Part shown: positions 17,053 through 23,193 of the stretch, one piece after another | Layout of the letters: every line of letters begins with the position of its first letter | Position numbering within the stretch: position 1 is the stretch's first letter | Source of the DNA: Candidatus Hecatellales archaeon | GTDB lineage: Archaea; Thermoproteota; Bathyarchaeia; Hecatellales; Hecatellaceae | Reading direction: 5' to 3' | Length of the DNA: 26,382 nt | Assembly: GCA_003662305.1 (NCBI GenBank) | Contig: QMXU01000002.1 | Span: 1 to 26,382 of the forward strand | The notes under the pieces: model-generated | The model's database searches: none | The model's input: only the letters and a program-made list of their open reading frames with translations | What the model was told of the DNA's origin: nothing | Program-made: the position numbers and the translations under genes

Positions 17053-18090
17053 TTAATCGCTGGTTACGGAAAGCTTGAAGGGGGTTAAAGCCCGGTTCAT
17101 AGCGTCGTCTGCTATTGCCACGGAGAAGCCAGCTATTCTTCTGAGGTCTCGGACGATGTGGCTTAGCGTGACCGCGGTTTCCACATCCCTAATCTTTTTT
17201 AGAATCACCGTTAACAGCTTCTCTTCTCTGCTTCTAACATCGTTCATCCTGTTCATGACTGATATTGCAAGTTTAACGTCTTTCTCTAGGAAAGAGCGGA
17301 CGGCGTCCTTCTGCATGTTGTAGACGACGCTTGACAGCTCTTTTATTGCGCCTGCGATTTCAGGGCTTATCTTCTCCTTCCCGTTGAGCGCGCGGAAATG
17401 TCTCGCCATGGAAAAGGAGTGGTAGATAAGCCTGCTTAGGTCTCGGGTGATAAGCACGAAGGTAACGCATTCACGGGAGTCCCTAACGCCAACCTTTTTG
17501 GCTATCGACCTGTTGAAGCTTGCAAGCGTGGTCTGCCTTATCGTGATCCTGTAATGCCTCAGCGCCTCCCGGCTTCTCTCGATAACCTCTTCCGCAAGCT
17601 GGAGATTGTTTTCGGTGATGGCCTTTATAGCGTCCCTCTGGAGGTTGAGGGAGAAGGCTGAAGTTTTCTCTATCAGAGATTTAAGGGAGAAGGAGGAAAG
17701 GTCGACTATCACCTGGAAGTCTATCCTGTCTGCCTCTTCCTCCGCAACCTCTAAGCCTGGAAGCTCCATTCGCAAAATTTTAAGTCTCTTCTTGAAGTCT
17801 GCAGGGATCATTTCCTTTGAGACTACGCTGATTTTGCTGCTTCCCTGCACGTAGTAGGTTTTAATGCAGTATTCAAGGTCTCTTATGTCGGGGAAGTCTT
17901 CGAGGGTTAATTTAACTTCTGCGGGTTCTGCAACTCCTTTCGCAAGCGGGTAGAGCCTTAGGGAGCCATCGTCGTCTTCTATGATGGTTATACCCTTCCC
18001 CCGTTTCAGCTTCTTCTTCTCAACCCAGCGTTTAGGCAGTGAAATGATGAAGCTTCCACCCTTAATCTGCTGGAGTTTCCTGACTTCCAC
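17053..18090 (-). CDS. AbrB-PhoU domain protein, phosphate-uptake-regulator-like
   Basis: A 345-residue archaeal regulator. Residues 1-50 are a SpoVT/AbrB swapped-hairpin DNA-binding domain (IKGGSFIISLPKRWVEKKKL), and the rest holds two PhoU-like three-helix units, about 125-215 and 225-320. Archaeal AbrB-PhoU proteins are generally annotated as phosphate uptake regulators, but no pst transporter gene is near. The start is GTG, with TATA box TTAAATAT at 18125-18132 and a predicted transcript start near 18102. An 18-base inverted repeat fills the space between TATA box and start site and is a candidate autoregulatory operator. The gene is divergent from the AOR operon, so it might also control that operon; this is inference. 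Confidence 0.85.
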   Translation of the reverse strand: MEVRKLQQIKGGSFIISLPKRWVEKKKLKRGKGITIIEDDDGSLRLYPLAKGVAEPAEVKLTLEDFPDIRDLEYCIKTYYVQGSSKISVVSKEMIPADFKKRLKILRMELPGLEVAEEEADRIDFQVIVDLSSFSLKSLIEKTSAFSLNLQRDAIKAITENNLQLAEEVIERSREALRHYRITIRQTTLASFNRSIAKKVGVRDSRECVTFVLITRDLSRLIYHSFSMARHFRALNGKEKISPEIAGAIKELSSVVYNMQKDAVRSFLEKDVKLAISVMNRMNDVRSREEKLLTVILKKIRDVETAVTLSHIVRDLRRIAGFSVAIADDAMNRALTPFKLSVTSD

Positions 18091-18101
18091 AGCTTATACC
18101 C

Positions 18102-18119
18102 CTATATATGAGCATATAG
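18102..18119 (-). promoter_or_regulatory. Inverted repeat between TATA box and start site of the AbrB-PhoU gene
   Basis: The arms CTATAT (18102-18107) and ATATAG (18114-18119) are perfect inverted copies around six bases (ATGAGC). The repeat lies downstream of the TATA box at 18125-18132, where a bound protein would block transcription. The arms are AT-rich, so chance is not excluded. Confidence 0.45.
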
Positions 18120-18200
18120 ACGACATATTTAACATTAAGACTTATAGGATTAAAACTTTAATTATAAAGTTTTAGTATTTAACATGGCATAACAGCTCAG

Positions 18201-18227
18201 CCTTTCAAGAGAACGAAAATTTTATAT
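18201..18227 (+). promoter_or_regulatory. AOR-operon promoter with 12-base upstream element
   Basis: CCTTTCAAGAGA (18201-18212) lies just before a purine-rich BRE-like stretch and the TATA box TTTTATAT (18220-18227). The same 12 bases occur at 22253-22264, with nearly the same distance to a TATA box. Transcription should start near 18250. TACCA (18228-18232) and TGGTA (18245-18249) form a small inverted repeat between TATA box and start. Confidence 0.6.
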
Positions 18228-18286
18228 TACCAATTATTGTTTAATGGTATCAATCGCCGGTTAACAGCACCTTCTAGGAGTTGCCT

Positions 18287-18472
18287 ATGAGCCGCCATTC
18301 TCAGCTGACTGTAAGATGCCCTAACTGCCTTAGCAAGATCCCCGTGCAGAAAAACTCAGCTGAAGCTGTCTGCGGAAAATGCGGCATAGGCTACAGGATA
18401 TGCTGGCCTTCGCCAAGCCAGCCCATGATTAGGGGCTTACTCGCTCCCATCAGCCCCCGTGAAAGTGAGTAG
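18287..18472 (+). CDS. Small zinc-ribbon protein, first gene of the AOR operon
   Basis: A 61-residue basic protein I cannot assign to a named family. It has two cysteine pairs, Cys11-Cys14 (CPNC) and Cys29-Cys32 (CGKC), fourteen residues apart, which is a classic zinc ribbon or rubredoxin-like knuckle. The C-terminal half is Pro/Ser-rich. AGGAG (18276-18280) lies six bases before the ATG at 18287; a TTG at 18281 is in frame but touches the SD, so it is not preferred. The stop codon is two bases before the AOR start, so the genes are cotranscribed and probably translationally coupled. Its close linkage suggests a role with AOR, such as assembly, redox relay or regulation, but that is only context. 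Confidence 0.75.
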   Translation: MSRHSQLTVRCPNCLSKIPVQKNSAEAVCGKCGIGYRICWPSPSQPMIRGLLAPISPRESE

Positions 18473-18474
18473 CC

Positions 18475-20406
18475 ATGCCTACTGCTTTAGAAAGCAGAAT
18501 AGCCTACATAGACCTCTCCAAGAAGAAGGTTAACGTTAAAACTACGCCTAGAGAATGGGTGAAACAGCTGCTCGGAGGCCGGGGAGTTTCAGCATTAATA
18601 CTCTACGGTCTTTTAAAGTCTGAAGTGGATCCTTTAAGCCCTGAAAACGTGCTCGTGATAAGCATAGGCCTGATGGCTGGGATACCCCTACCTTCAGCCA
18701 GAGTTAACATAGGCGCCAAGTCTCCGCTAACGGGAGCCATAGGAAGCTCCAACTGCGGCGGGCATTTTGCACCTGAAATGAGGAGGGCAGGCTTCGACCA
18801 CATAGTAATCGTTGGAAGAGCTGAAGAGCCTACATACCTCTGGATATCGGATGGAACCATAGAGTTCAGGAGGGCAACTCAACTCTGGGGTTTAGACACG
18901 GTGGAAGCCCAGGAGGCCATCAAGGATGAGCTGGGAGACCACTCAGCCCAGAGCTTAGTTATAGGTCCTGCCGGAGAAAACCTCGTCCGGTATGCGAACG
19001 TTAGAACTGGCGTTAAGAGCTCGGCTGGACGCACGGGCATGGGCGCCGTTATGGGAAGTAAAAACCTTAAAGCCGTAACGGTGAGAGGCAGCTGGGACAT
19101 AGAGTTCGCCTATCCTGACAAGGTTTTAGACTTATGCATTAGGTTTAATGAGAACTTGAGGAAGACAAGGTTTTTCACGGTTATGCAGGTTTACGGGACC
19201 ATGCATATATTCTCCTACACTAATACCGCTGGCATCGTGAGGGTTAAAAACTCCCAGTCCAACCAGCTTTTCCCAAGCGATAACATTGAAGCTGAAGCCG
19301 TAAGACCCTACTCGGTAGGCCATGAAGGATGCTACGGATGCCCCATCCAGTGCAGGCACAGATACGTCGTTGAGTCCCCCCGGTATGGGCTCATCTATGA
19401 TGAAGGCCCTGAATATACGAGCCAGGGCTGCTGGGGCAGCATGATGGCGATAAACAGCACCGAGTGCATGCTCGTCTGCAACCATCTGGTTAACAGGCTT
19501 GGACTTGACACGCTGGAAACCGGAAGCATGATAGCGTGGGCCATAGAAATCTTCGAGAAGGGCCTGATAGACGAGAAGGCTACGGACGGCATGACCCTGC
19601 GGTGGGGAAGCCCTGAAATCGTATACGAGCTCATAGAGAAAATCGCCTACCGGAAGGGTTTCGGAGCCATCCTAGCCGAAGGGCCTAAAAGGGCGATTGA
19701 GAAGCTCGGCTCAGCCACAGCCTACTACAACATGAACGTGAAAGGTATGAGCTGGCTTCAGACGGAGGACAGAGCGATACCAAGCTTCGTGCTCGGCGTG
19801 TGCGTTTCAACCAGGGGAGCAGACCACCTGAGGAGCAGGCCGGCTATCGACCTCTTCGGGCTTCCAAAGGAGTTCTTGGAGAAGCTTTACGGGGCGCCTA
19901 TGACCTCTGACTATACTTCCTATGAGGGAAAGGAGAGAATGGTCTGGGGGAACGAGCTTGAATACGCTGTTATAGACTCGCTTGGACTATGCAAGTTCGC
20001 CTGCTCCCACTTCATAACCCCCCACAGCATCTACACGGACACCTTCAACTCCTACCAGGAGCTCTCCGAACTCATATACTATGTTACAGGCTTGGAGGTC
20101 ACAGGCGACCAGCTTAAAACCTGCGGGGAACGCATTTACACGCTTGAAAGAATGTTCAACCTGAGGGAAGGCTTCACCCGGAAGGATGACTACCCTCCTC
20201 AACGCTATTTCGACGAGCCCCTACCAAGCGGGCTGCCGATAGTCCGAGGCAAACGTATGGACCGTGAAAAATACGAGAAGCTTCTGGACGCCTACTACAC
20301 GCTTCACGGCTGGGACTCTAACGGCGTGCCTAAAGCTGAAACCCTGAGAAGGCTGGGGCTTACAGAGGAGGGAATAAAGGCTCTGGTGGGTGAAGTTTTT
20401 GGGTGA
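18475..20406 (+). CDS. aor: Tungsten-dependent aldehyde:ferredoxin oxidoreductase (AOR family)
   Basis: A 643-residue AOR, normal length, that oxidises aldehydes to carboxylates using a tungsto-bispterin and one [4Fe-4S] cluster. The cluster ligands are Cys286, Cys289, Cys293 (GCYGCPIQC) and Cys506 (DSLGLCKF). Glu313 in GPEYTS and His451 in GADHLR match the active-site Glu313 and His448 of Pyrococcus furiosus AOR. Keeping Glu rather than a tungsten-ligating Cys argues against a BamB-type benzoyl-CoA reductase. The pterin-binding segments (SARVNIGAKSPLTGAIGSSN near 74-93 and SSAGRTGMGAVMGSKNLKA near 182-200) are intact. A four-cluster ferredoxin follows closely and an FAD/NAD oxidoreductase lies next to it, a set resembling the AorABC enzyme of Aromatoleum aromaticum. 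A likely role is oxidation of aryl- or alkyl-acetaldehydes formed from 2-oxo acids. Confidence 0.95.
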   Translation: MPTALESRIAYIDLSKKKVNVKTTPREWVKQLLGGRGVSALILYGLLKSEVDPLSPENVLVISIGLMAGIPLPSARVNIGAKSPLTGAIGSSNCGGHFAPEMRRAGFDHIVIVGRAEEPTYLWISDGTIEFRRATQLWGLDTVEAQEAIKDELGDHSAQSLVIGPAGENLVRYANVRTGVKSSAGRTGMGAVMGSKNLKAVTVRGSWDIEFAYPDKVLDLCIRFNENLRKTRFFTVMQVYGTMHIFSYTNTAGIVRVKNSQSNQLFPSDNIEAEAVRPYSVGHEGCYGCPIQCRHRYVVESPRYGLIYDEGPEYTSQGCWGSMMAINSTECMLVCNHLVNRLGLDTLETGSMIAWAIEIFEKGLIDEKATDGMTLRWGSPEIVYELIEKIAYRKGFGAILAEGPKRAIEKLGSATAYYNMNVKGMSWLQTEDRAIPSFVLGVCVSTRGADHLRSRPAIDLFGLPKEFLEKLYGAPMTSDYTSYEGKERMVWGNELEYAVIDSLGLCKFACSHFITPHSIYTDTFNSYQELSELIYYVTGLEVTGDQLKTCGERIYTLERMFNLREGFTRKDDYPPQRYFDEPLPSGLPIVRGKRMDREKYEKLLDAYYTLHGWDSNGVPKAETLRRLGLTEEGIKALVGEVFG

Positions 20407-20425
20407 GGATGAAACCTTAGGGAGG

Positions 20426-20899
20426 ATGGTGGTTGTAGACCCTTCCAGCTGCACCGGCTGCCAGCTGTGCGTAGCAGCCTGCTCGCTTAAACATGAATCT
20501 CAGGTTAACCCTCTATATTCGAGGATTCGGGCGGTAAGGTTTGAAGGTAAGGGAGCCTACATACCGGTTACCTGCCAGCAGTGTAAGGACGCCCCCTGCC
20601 AGAGCGTATGTCCTGTTAAGGCGATAGAACGCCACGAAGAGACTGGCGCACTCATAGTTAACCAGGAAAAATGCATAGGCTGCAAGGCTTGCATTATAGT
20701 TTGCCCCTTCGGAGCCATCTCATGGACGGCGGACGGAAGAATCGTAAAGTGCGACCTCTGCGACGGAGACCCCCTATGCGTTAAACTCTGCACCAGGGAA
20801 GCCTTAGCCTACGTCCCAGCTACCACAGCCCACCTGAAAACGCAGGTGAAAGCCGCGGAAAAGTTCAGCGAAATACTGAAGAGAATTTCGGGGGTATAA
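20426..20899 (+). CDS. Four-cluster ferredoxin subunit, AorA/HycB-like
   Basis: An iron-sulfur protein of about 157 residues with sixteen cysteines in four groups: CTGCQLCVAAC, CQQCKDAPCQSVC, CIGCKACIIVC and CDLCDGDPLCVKLC. That is enough for four [4Fe-4S] clusters, as in the electron-transfer subunits of AORs, formate hydrogenlyase and DMSO reductases. The frame opens at a GTG (20390) inside the AOR gene. The ATG at 20426 puts nine residues before the first cluster cysteine, the family norm, so I use it, although GGAGG then abuts the ATG. It should take electrons from AOR and pass them to a soluble ferredoxin or to the FAD protein encoded convergently 19 bases further on. In Aromatoleum the equivalent subunit stacks into filaments. 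Whether this one does is unknown. Confidence 0.9.
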   Translation: MVVVDPSSCTGCQLCVAACSLKHESQVNPLYSRIRAVRFEGKGAYIPVTCQQCKDAPCQSVCPVKAIERHEETGALIVNQEKCIGCKACIIVCPFGAISWTADGRIVKCDLCDGDPLCVKLCTREALAYVPATTAHLKTQVKAAEKFSEILKRISGV

Positions 20900-20918
20900 T
20901 GCTTAGGCTTCTCCACGT

Positions 20919-22208
20919 TCAGTCAGCTTTTACCTCTTGAAGCTGGCTTAGCTTCCGCCTTTCCAGGATTGCCTCTAAAAACAGTTGAGAACTCCAGTAA
21001 GGCCAGGCGTCAGCGTGATTATAGCTTACCATCTGCCATCCGATTACCACGTCTGAGCCTTTCTCCACAACCGCCTTCACCGTGGATTTCGCTGGGAGAA
21101 GTGGAGGCTGGTAGCCCTGCTTTTTAATGGAGACTTCTACAGCCTCAGCGGGAACCCCCAGCATCTGCGCCTCCCGCACGGTTAAGCCTAGGCTTCCCAG
21201 AGACAGTTCGAACAGCTTATCGTATTGAACACGTATGAAGCCATCGTAGGTTTCGCTGGCGCCTGCCACGTTTAAGCCTGCTATTTCCGCAGCTTTCGCA
21301 GCGATGCTGCCTAGGGGGCGATACACAGCCTTACCGGTAACGTAGTCGATGGTTTCCGCGCTGTCCCCCACCGCGTATACCTCGTCAAGGCTGGACCTCA
21401 GCATCCTATCGGTTTTAACAGCTCTAACCTTGGAAAGGCTTAAACCCATCTGGCTGGCCAGCGAGGTGTTCGCCCTTAAGCCTACAGCCAGCACAACCAG
21501 GTCTACATGAAGCCTTCCGCTGTCAACCAGGACATATTCAGCCTTTTCCCTGCCGTAGATGCCTTCTATCGGGCTGCCCTTCACGAGGGATACTCCGTGA
21601 ACAGCCATGCTTTGAGCTACCTTCTCAGCTAGGTCCGGCTCGACGAAGCCTCCTAAAATGAAGGGTAACGCCTCTACCACCGTCACCTTTAACCCTCTGG
21701 ATTTTAAGGCTTCAGCCGCCTCTAAGCCGATTATTCCCGCTCCTACAACACAGGCTTTCATGCCTGGAACTATGTGGCGTGAAATGGCTAGGGCATCCTC
21801 GTACCACTTAAGCGTGAAGACGCCTGGCAGACTGCAGCCCTCCACCGGTGGGACAGCGGGAAGGCTTCCAGTCGCCATCACCATTCTATCATATTCTAAA
21901 CGGAATTTCTCGCTTGTCGAAGCGTCTTTAACCTGCACCATCCTGTCTTCGGAGCTGACGGATACCGCCCTGCAGCCCTCGAAAACTTTCACTCCAACAG
22001 CTTCCAGCTCTCCAGGCCTGTATCCTTTAACCTCTTTAAACTTGGAGGGGTTCTTGATGAAGGCTGAAAGGTCAGGTCGAGGGTAGGTTAGCGGCCTGTG
22101 GGAAACAACCGCCACGGAAAGGGATGGCCTGGCTTTTTTAGCCGTTAGGGCCGCGTTGACCCCGCCTACACCTCCTCCTACCACGACAAGGTCGAAGCCT
22201 AGCTTCAA
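20919..22208 (-). CDS. FAD/NAD-dependent pyridine nucleotide oxidoreductase, AorC-like
   Basis: A 429-residue two-dinucleotide-binding-domain flavoprotein. The FAD site is VVVGGGVGGVNAA at 8-20, and the NAD site is GAGIIGLEAAEAL at 156-168 with Glu179 at the end of the second strand, which favours NAD(H). The second FAD motif is EVYAVGDSAE. The conserved redox cysteine of NADH oxidases and CoA-disulfide reductases (near residue 42) is missing: that region reads TYPRPDLSAF. So it is probably an electron-transfer subunit like AorC, NirB or rubredoxin reductase. Convergent with the AOR-ferredoxin genes, it most likely lets AOR reduce NAD+, completing an AorABC-like set. Start is TTG with AGGTGA about ten bases upstream. 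A perfect 17-base palindrome covers the start codon. Confidence 0.87.
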   Translation of the reverse strand: MKLGFDLVVVGGGVGGVNAALTAKKARPSLSVAVVSHRPLTYPRPDLSAFIKNPSKFKEVKGYRPGELEAVGVKVFEGCRAVSVSSEDRMVQVKDASTSEKFRLEYDRMVMATGSLPAVPPVEGCSLPGVFTLKWYEDALAISRHIVPGMKACVVGAGIIGLEAAEALKSRGLKVTVVEALPFILGGFVEPDLAEKVAQSMAVHGVSLVKGSPIEGIYGREKAEYVLVDSGRLHVDLVVLAVGLRANTSLASQMGLSLSKVRAVKTDRMLRSSLDEVYAVGDSAETIDYVTGKAVYRPLGSIAAKAAEIAGLNVAGASETYDGFIRVQYDKLFELSLGSLGLTVREAQMLGVPAEAVEVSIKKQGYQPPLLPAKSTVKAVVEKGSDVVIGWQMVSYNHADAWPYWSSQLFLEAILERRKLSQLQEVKAD

Positions 22209-22217
22209 CTTGAAGCT
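22201..22217 (-). promoter_or_regulatory. Perfect palindrome over the start codon of the FAD oxidoreductase
   Basis: AGCTTCAA and TTGAAGCT flank one central C. In the mRNA it can fold into a six-base-pair hairpin (AGCTTC/GAAGCT) whose five-base loop holds the first two bases of the TTG start. It may be a protein-binding operator, a translational switch, or chance within coding sequence. Confidence 0.5.
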
Positions 22218-22252
22218 TCACCTAAGGCTTTAGACCCCTAATTTTCTGGCGT

Positions 22253-22278
22253 CCTTTCAAGAGAGAAAAATTTATTAG
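22253..22278 (+). promoter_or_regulatory. SDR promoter with 12-base element shared with the AOR promoter
   Basis: CCTTTCAAGAGA (22253-22264) precedes GAAAAA and the TATA box TTTATTAG (22271-22278). Transcription is predicted near 22301, only about three bases before the ATG at 22304. The AT-rich core read on the minus strand (AATAAATTTTT) could also be the TATA box of the divergent FAD-oxidoreductase gene, so the element may govern both. Confidence 0.6.
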
Positions 22279-22303
22279 TTTACCAGACAACCTTTAACAC
22301 GCC

Positions 22304-23053
22304 ATGAGATTTAAAGGTAAAGTTGTAATTGTTACGGGTGCAGCTTCGGGTATAGGACGGGAAATCGCCTTATCTTTTGCCAGAGAGCAGGCAAGCGTGG
22401 TGATAGCGGACATCGCCCTAGACCAGGCTGAAAAAGTCGCCCAAGAAGCTGAAGCAGCCGGAGGAAAAGGAATCGCCGTGAAAACCAACGTTTCAAGCGG
22501 GGGAGAAGTGAAAGGCATGGTTCAGAAAGCCTTGGAAGCCTTCGGCAAAATCGACGTGCTGGTTAACAACGCAGCCTGGTGGCCTGTCAAATACTTCATG
22601 CAGCAAAGCGAAGAGGAGTGGGATAGGCAGATAAAAATAATCTACTACGGCACCCTGTACTGCACGCGTGCTGTGCTCGAGCACATGATTGAACGCAAAT
22701 CCGGTGTCATAATAAACATTATTTCTGACGCTGGAAGAATCGGCGAGCCAACCTTATCCGTGTATTCAGGTGCAAAAGCAGCGGTAAACATGTTCAGTAA
22801 AGCCCTCGCGAAAGAAGTGGGAAGATACGGGATAAGAGTGAACTGCGTGGCACCTTCCCTGGTGGAAACCCCTGGAGCCCAGTCCTTCATAGAGAAAATA
22901 GGCAGAGACAGACTTGTCAGAGCATACCCCTTAGGCAGACTGGGGCTGCCAAAAGACATAGCAAACGCTGTCCTGTTCCTAGCATCAGACGAAGCTGAAT
23001 TCATCACAGGGCAAACCCTAAGCGTGAACGGAGGCTACCTAACAGTCTGCTAA
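22304..23053 (+). CDS. Short-chain dehydrogenase/reductase (BadH/FabG-like)
   Basis: A 249-residue classical SDR. TGAASGIG at 11-18 binds the dinucleotide and Asp36 after the second strand favours NAD(H). NNAA lies at 88-91, and the catalytic residues are Ser141, Tyr154 and Lys158 (YSGAK), with Ser and Tyr thirteen apart as usual. The C-terminus FITGQTLSVNGG is standard. The ISDAGRIGE segment recalls 2-hydroxycyclohexanecarboxyl-CoA dehydrogenase BadH and related acyl-CoA alcohol dehydrogenases, a resemblance noted by eye. It should oxidise a secondary alcohol or hydroxyacyl-CoA with NAD+. It is divergent from the AorC-like gene and shares the AOR-type promoter element. The message is probably leaderless. 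Confidence 0.9.
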   Translation: MRFKGKVVIVTGAASGIGREIALSFAREQASVVIADIALDQAEKVAQEAEAAGGKGIAVKTNVSSGGEVKGMVQKALEAFGKIDVLVNNAAWWPVKYFMQQSEEEWDRQIKIIYYGTLYCTRAVLEHMIERKSGVIINIISDAGRIGEPTLSVYSGAKAAVNMFSKALAKEVGRYGIRVNCVAPSLVETPGAQSFIEKIGRDRLVRAYPLGRLGLPKDIANAVLFLASDEAEFITGQTLSVNGGYLTVC

Positions 23054-23145
23054 CCTAGGAAACGGCGACAGCCATCCTTAAGAAGCAGTTACAGGCGTTA
23101 ACAGCAACCAGGGCTGAAGCTTAACCGTAAAGAAAAGGTAGCCGT

Positions 23146-23163
23146 CTTTTTAAAAATAAAAAG
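23146..23163. terminator. Candidate bidirectional terminator
   Basis: CTTTTTA (23146-23152) and TAAAAAG (23157-23163) are inverted copies around AAAA. This gives a T-run for transcripts arriving from the SDR on one strand and from the NuoI-B-D gene on the other. Its place between convergent genes fits. Confidence 0.45.
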
Positions 23164-23193
23164 TGAAATTCTGGGGGAAGCTTTGGGCGCTTG

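Noticed and set aside
18475..20899. AOR plus ferredoxin as a class II benzoyl-CoA reductase (BamBC).
   Set aside because: The protein keeps the AOR Glu (Glu313) and His (His451). BamB, as I recall it, has a tungsten-ligating cysteine near the Glu position. The ferredoxin has four clusters like AorA.
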